A DNA stretch of 64,000 bases from Pseudomonadota bacterium (GCA_021812385.1 JAKANO010000006.1:124001-188000), one strand, 5' to 3'. Counted from the stretch's first letter, positions 45,452 through 53,956 are shown. Notes: generated by a model not told the origin, from the letters alone. Numbers and translations are program-made.

Positions 45452-48046
45452 TTACGCTGCGGCTTTCTTGAGCGCCTCGATCACATTGCCGACTGCCCGG
45501 TCGAGCAAGGGCAGATCGTCGACGATGCGCGCGCTGCCGATACGGAACGCCGCTTCCAGCTTTTCAAGCGGCATGGTGGCAGCACGTTTGCCTTGGCGAT
45601 CGGTAAATAGGTAAGCGCTCTTCAAAGGGCTGATCCATTTAAGCTTGGCGTGCATGGTCTCTTCGCCTTCATGGCGGAATTCGACCCATGCACCGGGCTT
45701 CAATTCAGCGACCAAGTGCTTGGCGGACGATTGATCCAGCACTTCCATTTCCGACGATACCTCCACGGCGCTATCGTCGAGTTCATCGGCATCATTCCAA
45801 CCAACGCTGCCGATGGTTATTTCTTCCACATGCAACTTGCCTTCTTCAGACTGCGCTTGAATGATTTCCAGTTTCACTTCGCCTTCATCTGCAACACGTT
45901 CAGGCCGCGCGAAGGGCAATACAACAGCGGATTCTTGCGCTTGTTCCTTGTTGCTGGCTTGGCGCGCCAGCACCGCCGCTTTCCAGGCTTCTTCCGGTAC
46001 CGGTTGCGGCTCTACCGGCGTTTGGAACCCGGCTTTGACCGCTGCGGCATGGCACTGCACCAACTGGCTCATGAATTGATCGCGCGTTGCTTGAGGAATT
46101 TCAGCAAGCTGCATGCCTTCTTGCAAGCGCCGCAGCAAAGCTGGAAGCGTCTTCACCATATACTGGCGCGATTCACGCGTCATCTTGGGCCGCACGCTCC
46201 AGATCAAATCGTCCATCAAGCCCACTGCCTTCAACCAAGCATGGCTCTCGCTGCCCCCGTGCAGGTAGGCATCACGCAAGGGGGTGATCCATTCCTTGCA
46301 CAAGAACAAGCGCACCGTGTCCGGCACTTCCATATCCGCAGCACGCGAGCGCACCGCATCTTCGGCAGCGAGTTGCGCATCTTCCTCTTTGATTTGCTCG
46401 CGCTCGCGCGCTTCGATCATATCGATGCTGACTTCGGCCAATGCATCGGCGGCGCTTTCGCGTTCCGCCATGAATTGTTGAAACGCATCCAGCGCCTGTT
46501 CGAACACTTCCAGGTTATCTTCGAATTCGGCGTTGATGCGCTGCACGATTTGCTCGACTTTTTGGTACAAGGGCGAATCGTGGGTAATTTCTTCATCCCA
46601 GCCATTGGCGGCTTCCGCCATGGCATTCAACAAGCGCCGCGTGGGATGGCTTTTCTTGGAGAAGAAGGCCTGGTCCAACATTGCTGCCTTGAGCACCGGG
46701 ATTTGCAAGCGTCCCAGCAGCGCCTTGATCGGATCGGGTACGCGCTTATCGTCGAAAATAAAATCGAACAACATGGCGACAATGTCGATGGTCATTGCAT
46801 CCGCCGAGCCTAGCGATGTCGCCAGTTCACTGCTTTTCAACTCGCGCAGCACGTTGGTGTTGCCGACCGCAACCATTGCCCCATCAATGGCGCCACCTAC
46901 ACCCAATACCGCGGTATCGCCGTGCTGCAATTGGGTCAGTTGGGTTAACAACATGGGATTATGCGCATAAGCGTAAGCTACGCCAGCATTGCCTAGTGGC
47001 GCATTACCAGCACCCGCTACGCCCGTCGAGGCCGCGTCACTTGCGCTGCCTACACCTGGCACACCCGGCACTCCGGAAAATCCAGGCATCCCCATCATGC
47101 CCGGCATCCCGGCCATGCCTGCTGCACCGGGGCCGCCCGGCATTCCGGCCTGACCGATAACACCGGCACTACCCATCATTCCGGTCATGCCGGGTACGCC
47201 CGGCACCCCGCCGCGTGCAGCGGCTGCGGAGAACAGGTGCCGCATCGTTTCAAATACATCGCCATCTTCTTCGGACATGGCCATGGCTTGCACTGCTGCA
47301 TGCGCCGCGGCGCTCGCGATTTGCTCTACCTGGCTAAAATCTTTGCGCTTAATTTCATGTTTGATTTTTGGAAGAATATTTTTTTCCACCAGGTATTGAT
47401 TGATTTCGTGGTACATCGAATGCACGCCATTTTGCATTTGGCGATCCCACATGGTCACCAGCAACAACCGCACTTTGAGTCGCGCATCGGTCTCGCCGCA
47501 GGCGGCAATAAACGCATTGGCCATCACCTCGGCGCCGAGGGGATTTTTGTGTTGCTTCAATTCTGCATCGTGCAGCAGTACGCCCATGCGCTTATCCAAG
47601 GCAAACAACTCTTCACGGCTACCGGCTTTCATCTTGGCCGTCATCTCTTGGATCGCAATGGATTCTTCCAAGGCATCTGCATCGACTAAATCGAATTCGC
47701 CCTGCTCATCGAAATTCGAATTTTTGTGCACATCCGTTTCGCCACGAACTGCGGTATCAAAGCCGCGAATAAAGTGATCGCGAAAACCGTTCTCGATCTT
47801 CTCGCGTTGATCGCGTACGACACTCATGGCCTCGAAGTAAAGGTTCTGCGTTTCGTTCAGCACCGCCTTGTCGGCCAGCATAAAGAATTCATCGACGAGG
47901 TTCTCCAGCATGCCCTTTAGCGTACCGGACAAGCTGCCGACCGCGATATCGCGGCAGCGCTCGATAATGCGCGTGTCGGCCGGCGTAGGGCCTCGGCTGG
48001 ATTGCGCCATGGCATTCAAGAGATGGTCGTGATCGGTGTCGCTCAT
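45452..48046 (-). CDS. DUF1631 family protein with collagen-like tract, riboswitch-controlled
   Basis: Large cytoplasmic protein (864 aa) of the DUF1631 family, whose function is not established. Typical blocks include ERCRDIAVGSLSGTLKGMLE near the N-terminus, a helical middle (FVAERES-like FQQFMAERESAADALAEVS) and a C-terminal PilZ-like barrel (LKPGAWVEFRHEGEETMHAK, KWISPLKSAYLFTDRQGKR). I do not see the classical RxxxR c-di-GMP motif in that barrel. Residues about 277-335 are an inserted run of some 18 Gly-X-Y triplets (GVPGVPGMTGMMG and so on), unusual for a cytosolic protein. The leader holds a c-di-GMP-I riboswitch and a hairpin just before the AAAGGA ribosome site. Confidence 0.88.
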   Translation of the reverse strand: MSDTDHDHLLNAMAQSSRGPTPADTRIIERCRDIAVGSLSGTLKGMLENLVDEFFMLADKAVLNETQNLYFEAMSVVRDQREKIENGFRDHFIRGFDTAVRGETDVHKNSNFDEQGEFDLVDADALEESIAIQEMTAKMKAGSREELFALDKRMGVLLHDAELKQHKNPLGAEVMANAFIAACGETDARLKVRLLLVTMWDRQMQNGVHSMYHEINQYLVEKNILPKIKHEIKRKDFSQVEQIASAAAHAAVQAMAMSEEDGDVFETMRHLFSAAAARGGVPGVPGMTGMMGSAGVIGQAGMPGGPGAAGMAGMPGMMGMPGFSGVPGVPGVGSASDAASTGVAGAGNAPLGNAGVAYAYAHNPMLLTQLTQLQHGDTAVLGVGGAIDGAMVAVGNTNVLRELKSSELATSLGSADAMTIDIVAMLFDFIFDDKRVPDPIKALLGRLQIPVLKAAMLDQAFFSKKSHPTRRLLNAMAEAANGWDEEITHDSPLYQKVEQIVQRINAEFEDNLEVFEQALDAFQQFMAERESAADALAEVSIDMIEAREREQIKEEDAQLAAEDAVRSRAADMEVPDTVRLFLCKEWITPLRDAYLHGGSESHAWLKAVGLMDDLIWSVRPKMTRESRQYMVKTLPALLRRLQEGMQLAEIPQATRDQFMSQLVQCHAAAVKAGFQTPVEPQPVPEEAWKAAVLARQASNKEQAQESAVVLPFARPERVADEGEVKLEIIQAQSEEGKLHVEEITIGSVGWNDADELDDSAVEVSSEMEVLDQSSAKHLVAELKPGAWVEFRHEGEETMHAKLKWISPLKSAYLFTDRQGKRAATMPLEKLEAAFRIGSARIVDDLPLLDRAVGNVIEALKKAAA

Positions 48047-48063
48047 GATCTTTTCCTTTACTT

Positions 48064-48089
48064 CGCTTTAGGCATATCGCCTTAAAGCG
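48064..48089 (-). promoter_or_regulatory. Hairpin before the DUF1631 ribosome site (candidate riboswitch output element)
   Basis: Minus-strand CGCTTTAAGGC-GATAT-GCCTAAAGCG forms a 10-pair stem with one bulge, ending about 6 bases before the Shine-Dalgarno AAAGGA (48053-48058). It has no T-run, so if it belongs to the riboswitch it would more likely control translation or RNA stability than termination. Confidence 0.5.
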
Positions 48090-48154
48090 GTTCTAATCCG
48101 GCTTGGGAAAAGTGCGCGACTGATGGACAACTTGATAAGCGACACTACGCTTAG

Positions 48155-48246
48155 CACATCCAGCAATCCCGCTATCCTAGGGCGTAGGCCCCTTAGACCG
48201 GAAATTTTGCGTCCCCATCTTTCGATGGGTTTGCCCGTTACAGATG
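48155..48246 (-). promoter_or_regulatory. Cyclic-di-GMP-I (GEMM-I) riboswitch
   Basis: Reading the minus strand from 48246 down, all GEMM-I landmarks appear in order. GGGCAAACC holds the ligand-contacting G. P2 is CCCATC-GAAA-GATGGG with its GNRA tetraloop, then GGACGCAAA, the tetraloop-receptor side CCGGTCTAA, and a P3 hairpin GGGGCCTACGCCCTAGG. The closing TAGCGGGATTGCTGG follows, and short CATC/GATG pairing makes P1. It lies about 110 bases before the DUF1631 start on the same strand. In this class c-di-GMP is the ligand; the sign of control here is not evident. Confidence 0.9.
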
Positions 48247-48457
48247 CCAAATCCGCAAAAACAATGACAGATTTAGTCTCAGTGATCGGCGTGTCTTGAT
48301 AAAACTTTAATTGCTTAACCGTAGCAGTGTACGGTGGTAAAGTTCGCCCCGGTTCCCTGACCCAGCGCGGCAGCGTGGCGCCTCGCTAAGGTAAAATTGC
48401 ACTATAGTCCTGCCCCTGGCGATTGCAGATTACATTTTATTTATTGGAATACCGCAC

Positions 48458-50071
48458 ATGTTGCATTTGTCTGAAATCAAACTACCGCTCGATCATCCCG
48501 AGGACGCAATCCAAGCCGCCATTTTGCAGCGCTTAGGCATTGCGGCGAACGAACTCCTGCATTACACCATTGCGCGCCGTGGTTACGATGCACGCAAACT
48601 CAGCAAACTCGCGCTGGTTTATACATTAGATGTCGAAGTTAAAAATGAAGCGGCGCTACTGGCGCGCCATGCTCCCCAGATTACGCAAACCCCGGACCGC
48701 AGCTATCATTTTGTCGCGCAGGCCCCAGCCGGCCTCGCGACACGCCCCGTGGTGATCGGTACCGGCCCCTGCGGCCTGTTTGCCGGCTTGATCCTCGCCC
48801 AGATGGGCTTTAAGCCCATCATTTTGGAGCGCGGGAAAAAGGTGCGCGAGCGCACCCAGGACACGTTTGCCCTATGGCGCAAACACCAGCTCAATCCTGA
48901 ATCCAATGTGCAGTTCGGCGAAGGCGGCGCAGGCACCTTCTCCGACGGCAAGCTGCACAGCCAGATCAAAGATCCGAAGCACTATGGCTTTAAGGTATTA
49001 AACGAATTCGTCAAAGCCGGAGCACCGCCGGAAATCCTGTATGTCAGCAAGCCGCACATCGGCACCTTTCGCCTGGTGGGCGTGGTGGAAAAAATGCGCG
49101 CCAGCATCGAGGCGCTGGGCGGCGAGATCCGCTTCCAGAGCCGCGTCGAAAACCTCGACATCAACAACGGCCAAGTGCGCGGCGTGGTGCTCGCCAATGG
49201 CGAGCATATCGCCGCCAGCCATGTGGTGCTGGCGGTGGGGCACAGCGCGCGCGATACGTTTCAAATGCTCCATGATCGCGGCGTGTATATCGAGGCCAAG
49301 CCCTTCTCCATCGGCTTTCGCATCGAGCATCCGCAATCGCTGATCGACCGTTGCCGCTTCGGCAACTATGCCGGCAACCCGCTGCTAGGCGCCGCCGATT
49401 ACAAACTGGTGCATCACTGCAAAAACGGCCGCTCGGTGTATAGCTTCTGCATGTGTCCCGGCGGCACCGTGGTGGCCGCCACCTCGGAACCGGGTCGTGT
49501 GGTGACCAACGGCATGAGCCAATATTCACGCAACGAGCGCAACGCCAACAGCGGCATCGTGGTGGGCATCACGCCGGAAGATTATCCCGGCGATCCGCTC
49601 GCCGGCATTGCTTTTCAACGCCGCTGGGAAGAACGCGCCTTTGAGTTGGGTGGGGGTAACTACGATGCGCCGGGGCAACTGGTCGGGGATTTTCTGGCTG
49701 GCAAACCCTCCACCGCGCTGGGCTCGGTGCAACCGTCCTATACGCCCGGCGTACATTTATGCGACCTCAGCAGCGCCTTGCCGGACTACGCCATCGCGGC
49801 GATTCGCGAAGCGCTGCCGGCCTTCGACAAACAAATCAAGGGATTTGCCATGCACGATGCGGTGCTGACCGGCGTGGAAACGCGCACCTCATCGCCCATC
49901 CGCATCAAGCGCAATGAGGCATACCAGAGCCTCAATACACTTGGGCTCTATCCTGCCGGAGAAGGTGCGGGATACGCTGGCGGCATTTTGTCCGCGGCGG
50001 TCGATGGCATTAAGGTTGCAGAAGCCGTTGCCTTAAGTATGTTGCGCAGCTCGAATACGCTATTGAAATAA
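48458..50071 (+). CDS. FAD-dependent dehydrogenase (COG2509 family)
   Basis: Uncharacterised flavoprotein of 537 aa. An N-terminal region of about 80 residues (HYTIARRGYDARKLSKLALV) precedes the FAD-binding Rossmann motif VVIGTGPCGLFAGLILAQMG (about residues 90-110). Next come FGEGGAGTFSDGKLHSQIKD, VVLAVGHSARDTFQML and YSFCMCPGGTVVAATSEPGR with two Cys, all typical of COG2509. The C-terminus LGLYPAGEGAGYAGGILSAA completes the FAD site. The substrate is unknown; the family is found widely, often with a presumed redox role. Single gene. Confidence 0.92.
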   Translation: MLHLSEIKLPLDHPEDAIQAAILQRLGIAANELLHYTIARRGYDARKLSKLALVYTLDVEVKNEAALLARHAPQITQTPDRSYHFVAQAPAGLATRPVVIGTGPCGLFAGLILAQMGFKPIILERGKKVRERTQDTFALWRKHQLNPESNVQFGEGGAGTFSDGKLHSQIKDPKHYGFKVLNEFVKAGAPPEILYVSKPHIGTFRLVGVVEKMRASIEALGGEIRFQSRVENLDINNGQVRGVVLANGEHIAASHVVLAVGHSARDTFQMLHDRGVYIEAKPFSIGFRIEHPQSLIDRCRFGNYAGNPLLGAADYKLVHHCKNGRSVYSFCMCPGGTVVAATSEPGRVVTNGMSQYSRNERNANSGIVVGITPEDYPGDPLAGIAFQRRWEERAFELGGGNYDAPGQLVGDFLAGKPSTALGSVQPSYTPGVHLCDLSSALPDYAIAAIREALPAFDKQIKGFAMHDAVLTGVETRTSSPIRIKRNEAYQSLNTLGLYPAGEGAGYAGGILSAAVDGIKVAEAVALSMLRSSNTLLK

Positions 50072-50151
50072 CTTGAAACGGTGCTCGCGCTTCCCAATCA
50101 ATGCACCAAGCGCGTGCAATTCAGTCAACGAATGCTTGCGTTCAACGTTAA

Positions 50152-51555
50152 TTGTCGACACCTACGCCATCCTCAGAACCCCACATGCCATCCCCCACTC
50201 AAGATAGCAGCGCGCCACGCGCCATGCTAATCATGGAATTACCCAAGCGCCCCAATGACGTCATGGATTGGCTATTGAAAGCGGTCATCGTCTTGAGCTT
50301 GGGTGCTCTGCTCTACTTCGCAGTTTATGGAAGAGTTTTTCAACCCATATTAGATGCCGCGGCAATGAACGACTGGACGCGCGCCATTATCCGGCCCAGC
50401 GCCATCTGGATTTCAATGGGTCTCCTGATGCTGGCATTTCGAACCGTGCTGCTGTTCCGCTACCGTGAGATTGCCGCCGCCGTGCCAGACACAGCACCTC
50501 TACTGACCGTCATCATACCGGCCTATAACGAAGGCGCGATGGTCGGCAATACAATCGACTCCATCGCGCAAGCTGAGTACCCACGGGACCGGCTAGAAAT
50601 CTTTGTCGTCGACGATGGCAGCAAGGATGACACCTGGGAACACATCGTTGCCGCGGTAAACCGCCACCCCGATTTGGTCACGCCTGTGCGCTTTGCGGAA
50701 AATCGCGGCAAGCGCGCCGCGCTGGAGGCCGGGTTTACCCGAGCACGCGGTGAAATCGTGGTCACCATCGATTCGGACAGCGTGATCGAACCGCAAACAC
50801 TGTTGGCGCTGGTCGCGCCTTTCAGCAATCCCAAAGTGGGCGCGGTAGCCGGAAAAGTAGCCGCCTATAATCGCCGCAACGGCATCATCCCGCGCATGCT
50901 GCATGTGCGCTTCATCCTGTCCTTCGACATGCTGCGCGCCGTGCAATCCACCTATGGCACCGTCTATTGTTGTCCAGGCGCACTCTCGGCCTATCGCCTG
51001 TCGGTTGTACGCACGGTGCTGGAACAATGGCGCAATCAAACCTTCCTGGGCGTGCCTTGCACCTTCGGCGAAGACCGGGCGCTCACCAATTTGATCCTTG
51101 AGCAGGGACTGAACACGGTCTACCAGAGCAATGCGGTAGTGCATACCATCGTGCCGGAAACCTATGGCAAGCTGGCAAAAATGTTCCTACGCTGGGAGCG
51201 CAGCTATGTGCGCGAGGAATGGAAATTTCTGACCAAGGTATTGTGGCAGCGGCCATGGCGCACGCGCTGGATATCGTTCGTGGACTCGTTTTTTACCAAT
51301 ATGCGTTTCCCCATGATCTATATCAGCATGGGCTTGCTGGTCATGCTCGTCTTGGAAGACCCGCACCGCCTGCTGCGGATGATGGTCGCCATCGGCGTCG
51401 TGTCGACGTTTTACATGCTGTATTACTTGCGCAGCGAGAAGTCGCTGGACTTTGTGTATGGCATTGCGTACGCCTACTTCTCGTTCTTCACGCTATTCTG
51501 GATATTCCCCTACGCCATGGTGACGGTTCGCGCGCGTTCCTGGCTCACGCGTTAA
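50152..51555 (+). CDS. Processive family 2 glycosyltransferase (membrane, HasA/PgaC-like)
   Basis: Inner-membrane glycosyltransferase that probably makes and exports a polysaccharide (up to 467 aa). Two N-terminal helices (LLKAVIVLSLGALLYFAVYG and AIWISMGLLMLAFRTVLLF) precede the GT-A domain with VIIPAYNEGAMVGNTID, VVDDGSKDDTWEH, the metal site TIDSDSVIEPQ, and the acceptor motif TFGEDRALTNLILEQG. LRWERSYVREEWKF is the QxxRW-like region. Two or three C-terminal helices complete the channel. The start is TTG 50152 or ATG 50185; neither has a strong ribosome site. The product is not deducible. Confidence 0.9.
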   Translation: MSTPTPSSEPHMPSPTQDSSAPRAMLIMELPKRPNDVMDWLLKAVIVLSLGALLYFAVYGRVFQPILDAAAMNDWTRAIIRPSAIWISMGLLMLAFRTVLLFRYREIAAAVPDTAPLLTVIIPAYNEGAMVGNTIDSIAQAEYPRDRLEIFVVDDGSKDDTWEHIVAAVNRHPDLVTPVRFAENRGKRAALEAGFTRARGEIVVTIDSDSVIEPQTLLALVAPFSNPKVGAVAGKVAAYNRRNGIIPRMLHVRFILSFDMLRAVQSTYGTVYCCPGALSAYRLSVVRTVLEQWRNQTFLGVPCTFGEDRALTNLILEQGLNTVYQSNAVVHTIVPETYGKLAKMFLRWERSYVREEWKFLTKVLWQRPWRTRWISFVDSFFTNMRFPMIYISMGLLVMLVLEDPHRLLRMMVAIGVVSTFYMLYYLRSEKSLDFVYGIAYAYFSFFTLFWIFPYAMVTVRARSWLTR

Positions 51556-51712
51556 CGCTAGGCCAAACTTCGCAATACCCGCCTATCCCCGACCTCACCC
51601 CGCTAAACATGCAAATCCCCAATCATTACAGAAAATATAATTTAATTTAATGGTTCTGTTTTAAAAAAATTTTGACTATAAAAATACATAGGCAATCCAC
51701 GGAGATGAAGCA

Positions 51713-51991
51713 GTGGCTAAGCAGACGCATTCCGTAACCAGTAATCCCGCATCCAAACCGACAATCAAAGTAAAACCAAAATCAGGGAAACGCATTGCCC
51801 CCATCAAGGGCAATCAGACCGATGATGTGCAACATGAAACCATTACCGCCGAGCTGGAGCCGGAGTTACACCACCACATGATCGAAATTGCCGCCTACTA
51901 TCGGGCAGAGCAACGTGGCTTTCAGGGCGGCAATCCAGTCGACGATTGGTTGGCTGCGGAAGCCGAAATCGGCGCGCATTTGTCCACTTAA
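51713..51991 (+). CDS. DUF2934 domain protein
   Basis: A 92-residue protein starting with GTG. The first 50 residues are a basic, Lys/Pro/Thr-rich linker (NPASKPTIKVKPKSGKRIAP). The C-terminal 40 carry the DUF2934 motif AAYYRAEQRGFQGGNPVDDW followed by LAAEAEI. The function is unknown. It is preceded by an AT-rich promoter-like stretch with CTATAAAAAT and followed by three hairpins, the last a terminator. Confidence 0.85.
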   Translation: MAKQTHSVTSNPASKPTIKVKPKSGKRIAPIKGNQTDDVQHETITAELEPELHHHMIEIAAYYRAEQRGFQGGNPVDDWLAAEAEIGAHLST

Positions 51992-52000
51992 GTTTATGTG

Positions 52001-52079
52001 CCCCTCGGGAAACCGAGGGAAATGACCGCACGCAAGGAAGCTTTGATGACTCCCCGCCCCTTTCTAGGGGCATTGAAAC
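52001..52079 (+). repeat. Two consecutive hairpins after the DUF2934 gene, the second CRISPR-repeat-like
   Basis: Hairpin 1 is the perfect CCCTCGG-GAAA-CCGAGGG (52002-52019) with a GNRA tetraloop. Hairpin 2 is GCCCCT-TTCT-AGGGGC (52056-52071) followed by ATTGAAAC (52072-52079), the end typical of several CRISPR repeat families. There is only one copy here, so this is not an array. Confidence 0.55.
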
Positions 52080-52123
52080 GGCCCGTTGACACCTAATAGT
52101 AGTTCGCGGTGCCGTTCTTTTTT
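52077..52123 (+). terminator. Terminator downstream of the DUF2934 gene
   Basis: AACGGC (52077-52082) pairs with GCCGTT (52111-52116) around a long loop and is followed by C and six T's. It closes the structured 3' region. Confidence 0.55.
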
Positions 52124-52173
52124 CCCCACGCTAGACATTCAAGTAGAAAGCCTTTTTGCGGCTTTGCCAAGCT

Positions 52174-52470
52174 TCAAGCTTTAACAACCCAAGCATGTTT
52201 CTTCAGCGCTTCCATCACCGTCGCGCGGTGATCGCCTTGCACCTCGATCACGCCATCTTTCACCGTTCCTCCTGAACCGCAGCGCTGTTTGAGCTGCTTG
52301 CCGAGATCGATCAAGGCGTCTTCGGCCAGCGGCACGCCGGTGATCACCGTGACACCCTTGCCCTTGCGGCCCTTGGTTTCCAAGCGCACGCGCACGATGC
52401 CATCCGAAACGGGCGCCTTGGCTTGCTTGCAGGTGCACGCGGCTATGGGCTGACCGCAACCGGGACACAT
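52174..52470 (-). CDS. yciH: YciH, bacterial SUI1/eIF1-like translation factor (start uncertain)
   Basis: SUI1-domain protein related to eIF1; E. coli YciH acts on translation initiation fidelity. From the ATG at 52470 the product (98 aa) begins MCPGCGQPIAACTCKQ, a zinc-ribbon-like CxxC/CxC part, then RVRLETKGRKGKGVTVITGV and RCGSGGTVKDGVIEVQGDHR, the SUI1 core. Codons directly before this ATG read IGTLVYSTAHGK, which matches the usual family N-terminus, but no ATG, GTG or TTG occurs between it and an in-frame stop. An ATC at 52504-52506, one base after the qmcA stop and 10 bases after AAAGGA, would give the full protein. Confidence 0.9.
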   Translation of the reverse strand: MCPGCGQPIAACTCKQAKAPVSDGIVRVRLETKGRKGKGVTVITGVPLAEDALIDLGKQLKQRCGSGGTVKDGVIEVQGDHRATVMEALKKHAWVVKA

Positions 52471-52507
52471 TTTCCCGTGCGCGGTGGAATAAACTAGCGT
52501 GCCGATT

Positions 52508-53413
52508 TTATTTCTGTCCTTTGATCACGGTCATCGCCGTGGCAATCATGGAGCCCATATCGGCCATATTGCTCGGCAGGATTAAAGTCGTGCCTTGTTT
52601 CGCCACATTGCCAAAGGCCTCCACATATTTCTCCGCCACCTTGAGGTTCACCGCATTCATGCCGCCGGGCGATTCAATCGCCTCGGCCACCTTGCGAATG
52701 GCCTGCGCGGTCGCATCGGCGACGGCCTTGATCGCTTCGGCCTCGCCTTGCGCCAGATTGATCTGCGATTGTTTTTCGCCTTCCGAGCGCTGAATAAACG
52801 CTTCGCGCTCACCGGTCGCAATATTGATCTGCTCTTGCTTGCGGCCTTCGGAAGCCGCGATCAAGGCGCGCTTTTCGCGCTCGGCGGTGATTTGCGCTTG
52901 CATGGCGTGCAGGATTTCCTTCGGCGGCGTTAAATCCTTGATCTCGTACCGCAACACTTTCACGCCCCAACTCGATGCCGCCTCATCCAAGGCCGCGACC
53001 ACGGCGGTATTGATGTGCTCGCGCTCCTCAAAGGTTTTATCGAGTTCCATCTTGCCGATGGCCGAGCGCAGCGTCGTCTGGGCCAACTGCGTAATGGCAG
53101 CCACATAGTCGCTGGTGCCGTAAGATGCCAGCTTCGGATCCGTCACTTGAAAATACAATACGCCATCCACCTGCAGCTGGGTGTTGTCCTTGGTGATACA
53201 AATTTGGCTTGGCACATCCAACGGCACTTCCTTCAGCATGTGGCGATAGGCGATGCGGTCGATGAAGGGAAATACGATCGTCAGTCCCGGTGTCAACGCG
53301 GAATGAAATCGCCCAAGCCGTTCAACCACCCAGGAGTGCTGCTGCGGCACGACCTTGACCGCCTTGAATATAAACACCACGGCGACAAACAAAATAAACA
53401 GTGCAATTTCCAT
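52508..53413 (-). CDS. qmcA: SPFH/stomatin-family membrane protein QmcA
   Basis: Prohibitin/stomatin-type protein (301 aa) that assembles into membrane rings. One N-terminal helix (IALFILFVAVVFIFKAVKVV) is followed by the SPFH domain (VPQQHSWVVERLGRFHSALT, VPLDVPSQICITKDN) and a coiled coil (LIAASEGRKQEQINIATGER, GEAEAIKAVADATAQAI). The start at 53413 is spaced 10 bases from AGGAG; a TTG six bases earlier is less likely. It is 17 bases after nfeD, the usual nfeD-stomatin partnership. Confidence 0.95.
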   Translation of the reverse strand: MEIALFILFVAVVFIFKAVKVVPQQHSWVVERLGRFHSALTPGLTIVFPFIDRIAYRHMLKEVPLDVPSQICITKDNTQLQVDGVLYFQVTDPKLASYGTSDYVAAITQLAQTTLRSAIGKMELDKTFEEREHINTAVVAALDEAASSWGVKVLRYEIKDLTPPKEILHAMQAQITAEREKRALIAASEGRKQEQINIATGEREAFIQRSEGEKQSQINLAQGEAEAIKAVADATAQAIRKVAEAIESPGGMNAVNLKVAEKYVEAFGNVAKQGTTLILPSNMADMGSMIATAMTVIKGQK

Positions 53414-53430
53414 GATCAAAATACTCCTGG

Positions 53431-53853
53431 TTAGGCTTGCGGTTTGCGATGTGTGATTATCAAGGTAGAGCCGCGTAGTTCTTTGATATAGAACGGCCCC
53501 TCATGCGGCGTGTCTTTATGTTCAGGTTCCGCGTCCCATTCGGCGCCGCGATAAAACACCCGTGCACTTCCATCCTTGCGCCAACTCACGTTTTGCACCG
53601 GCTGACCGATATCCAAACTTTGATTTGGCTCATGGGCCGATTTAGCGCGGCGCACACGTTGCAAAACCAAGGTGCCAACAACGCCGGCAACGGCGCTCAG
53701 GGTGAACTGCATGGATTCGCTCAAACCAAATAATGCCGCAACCCCGCCGATGGCCAAGGCCAGCGCCAAGACCAGCATATAAAAAGTGCCGGTCGCCAAC
53801 TCCAGGATCACCAAACCTAAAGCCAGTAAAAACCAATATACATAGGGCGCCAT
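53431..53853 (-). CDS. NfeD-family membrane protein
   Basis: Short NfeD-type protein (140 aa). Two or three membrane helices are visible (YWFLLALGLVILELATGTFY, MLVLALALAIGGVAALFGL, FTLSAVAGVVGTLVLQRV). The C-terminal OB-fold has IGQPVQNVSWRKDGSARVFY and RGAEWDAEPEH. This protein is the habitual partner of stomatin-family proteins, and qmcA follows directly. Confidence 0.92.
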   Translation of the reverse strand: MAPYVYWFLLALGLVILELATGTFYMLVLALALAIGGVAALFGLSESMQFTLSAVAGVVGTLVLQRVRRAKSAHEPNQSLDIGQPVQNVSWRKDGSARVFYRGAEWDAEPEHKDTPHEGPFYIKELRGSTLIITHRKPQA

Positions 53854-53956
53854 GTTTTCCTCTTAGGGTTATCTTTTGCTTGGGAAGTCTTTAGCTTCAC
53901 CGAGGGACAGCCGCTTGTCAATTTCAGGCAACAAAGCGCAACCCGCGATAAATTTG

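Noticed and set aside
52045-52079. CRISPR array
   Set aside because: Only one repeat-like unit; no second copy or spacers within the flanking 150 bases, and no cas genes in the window.
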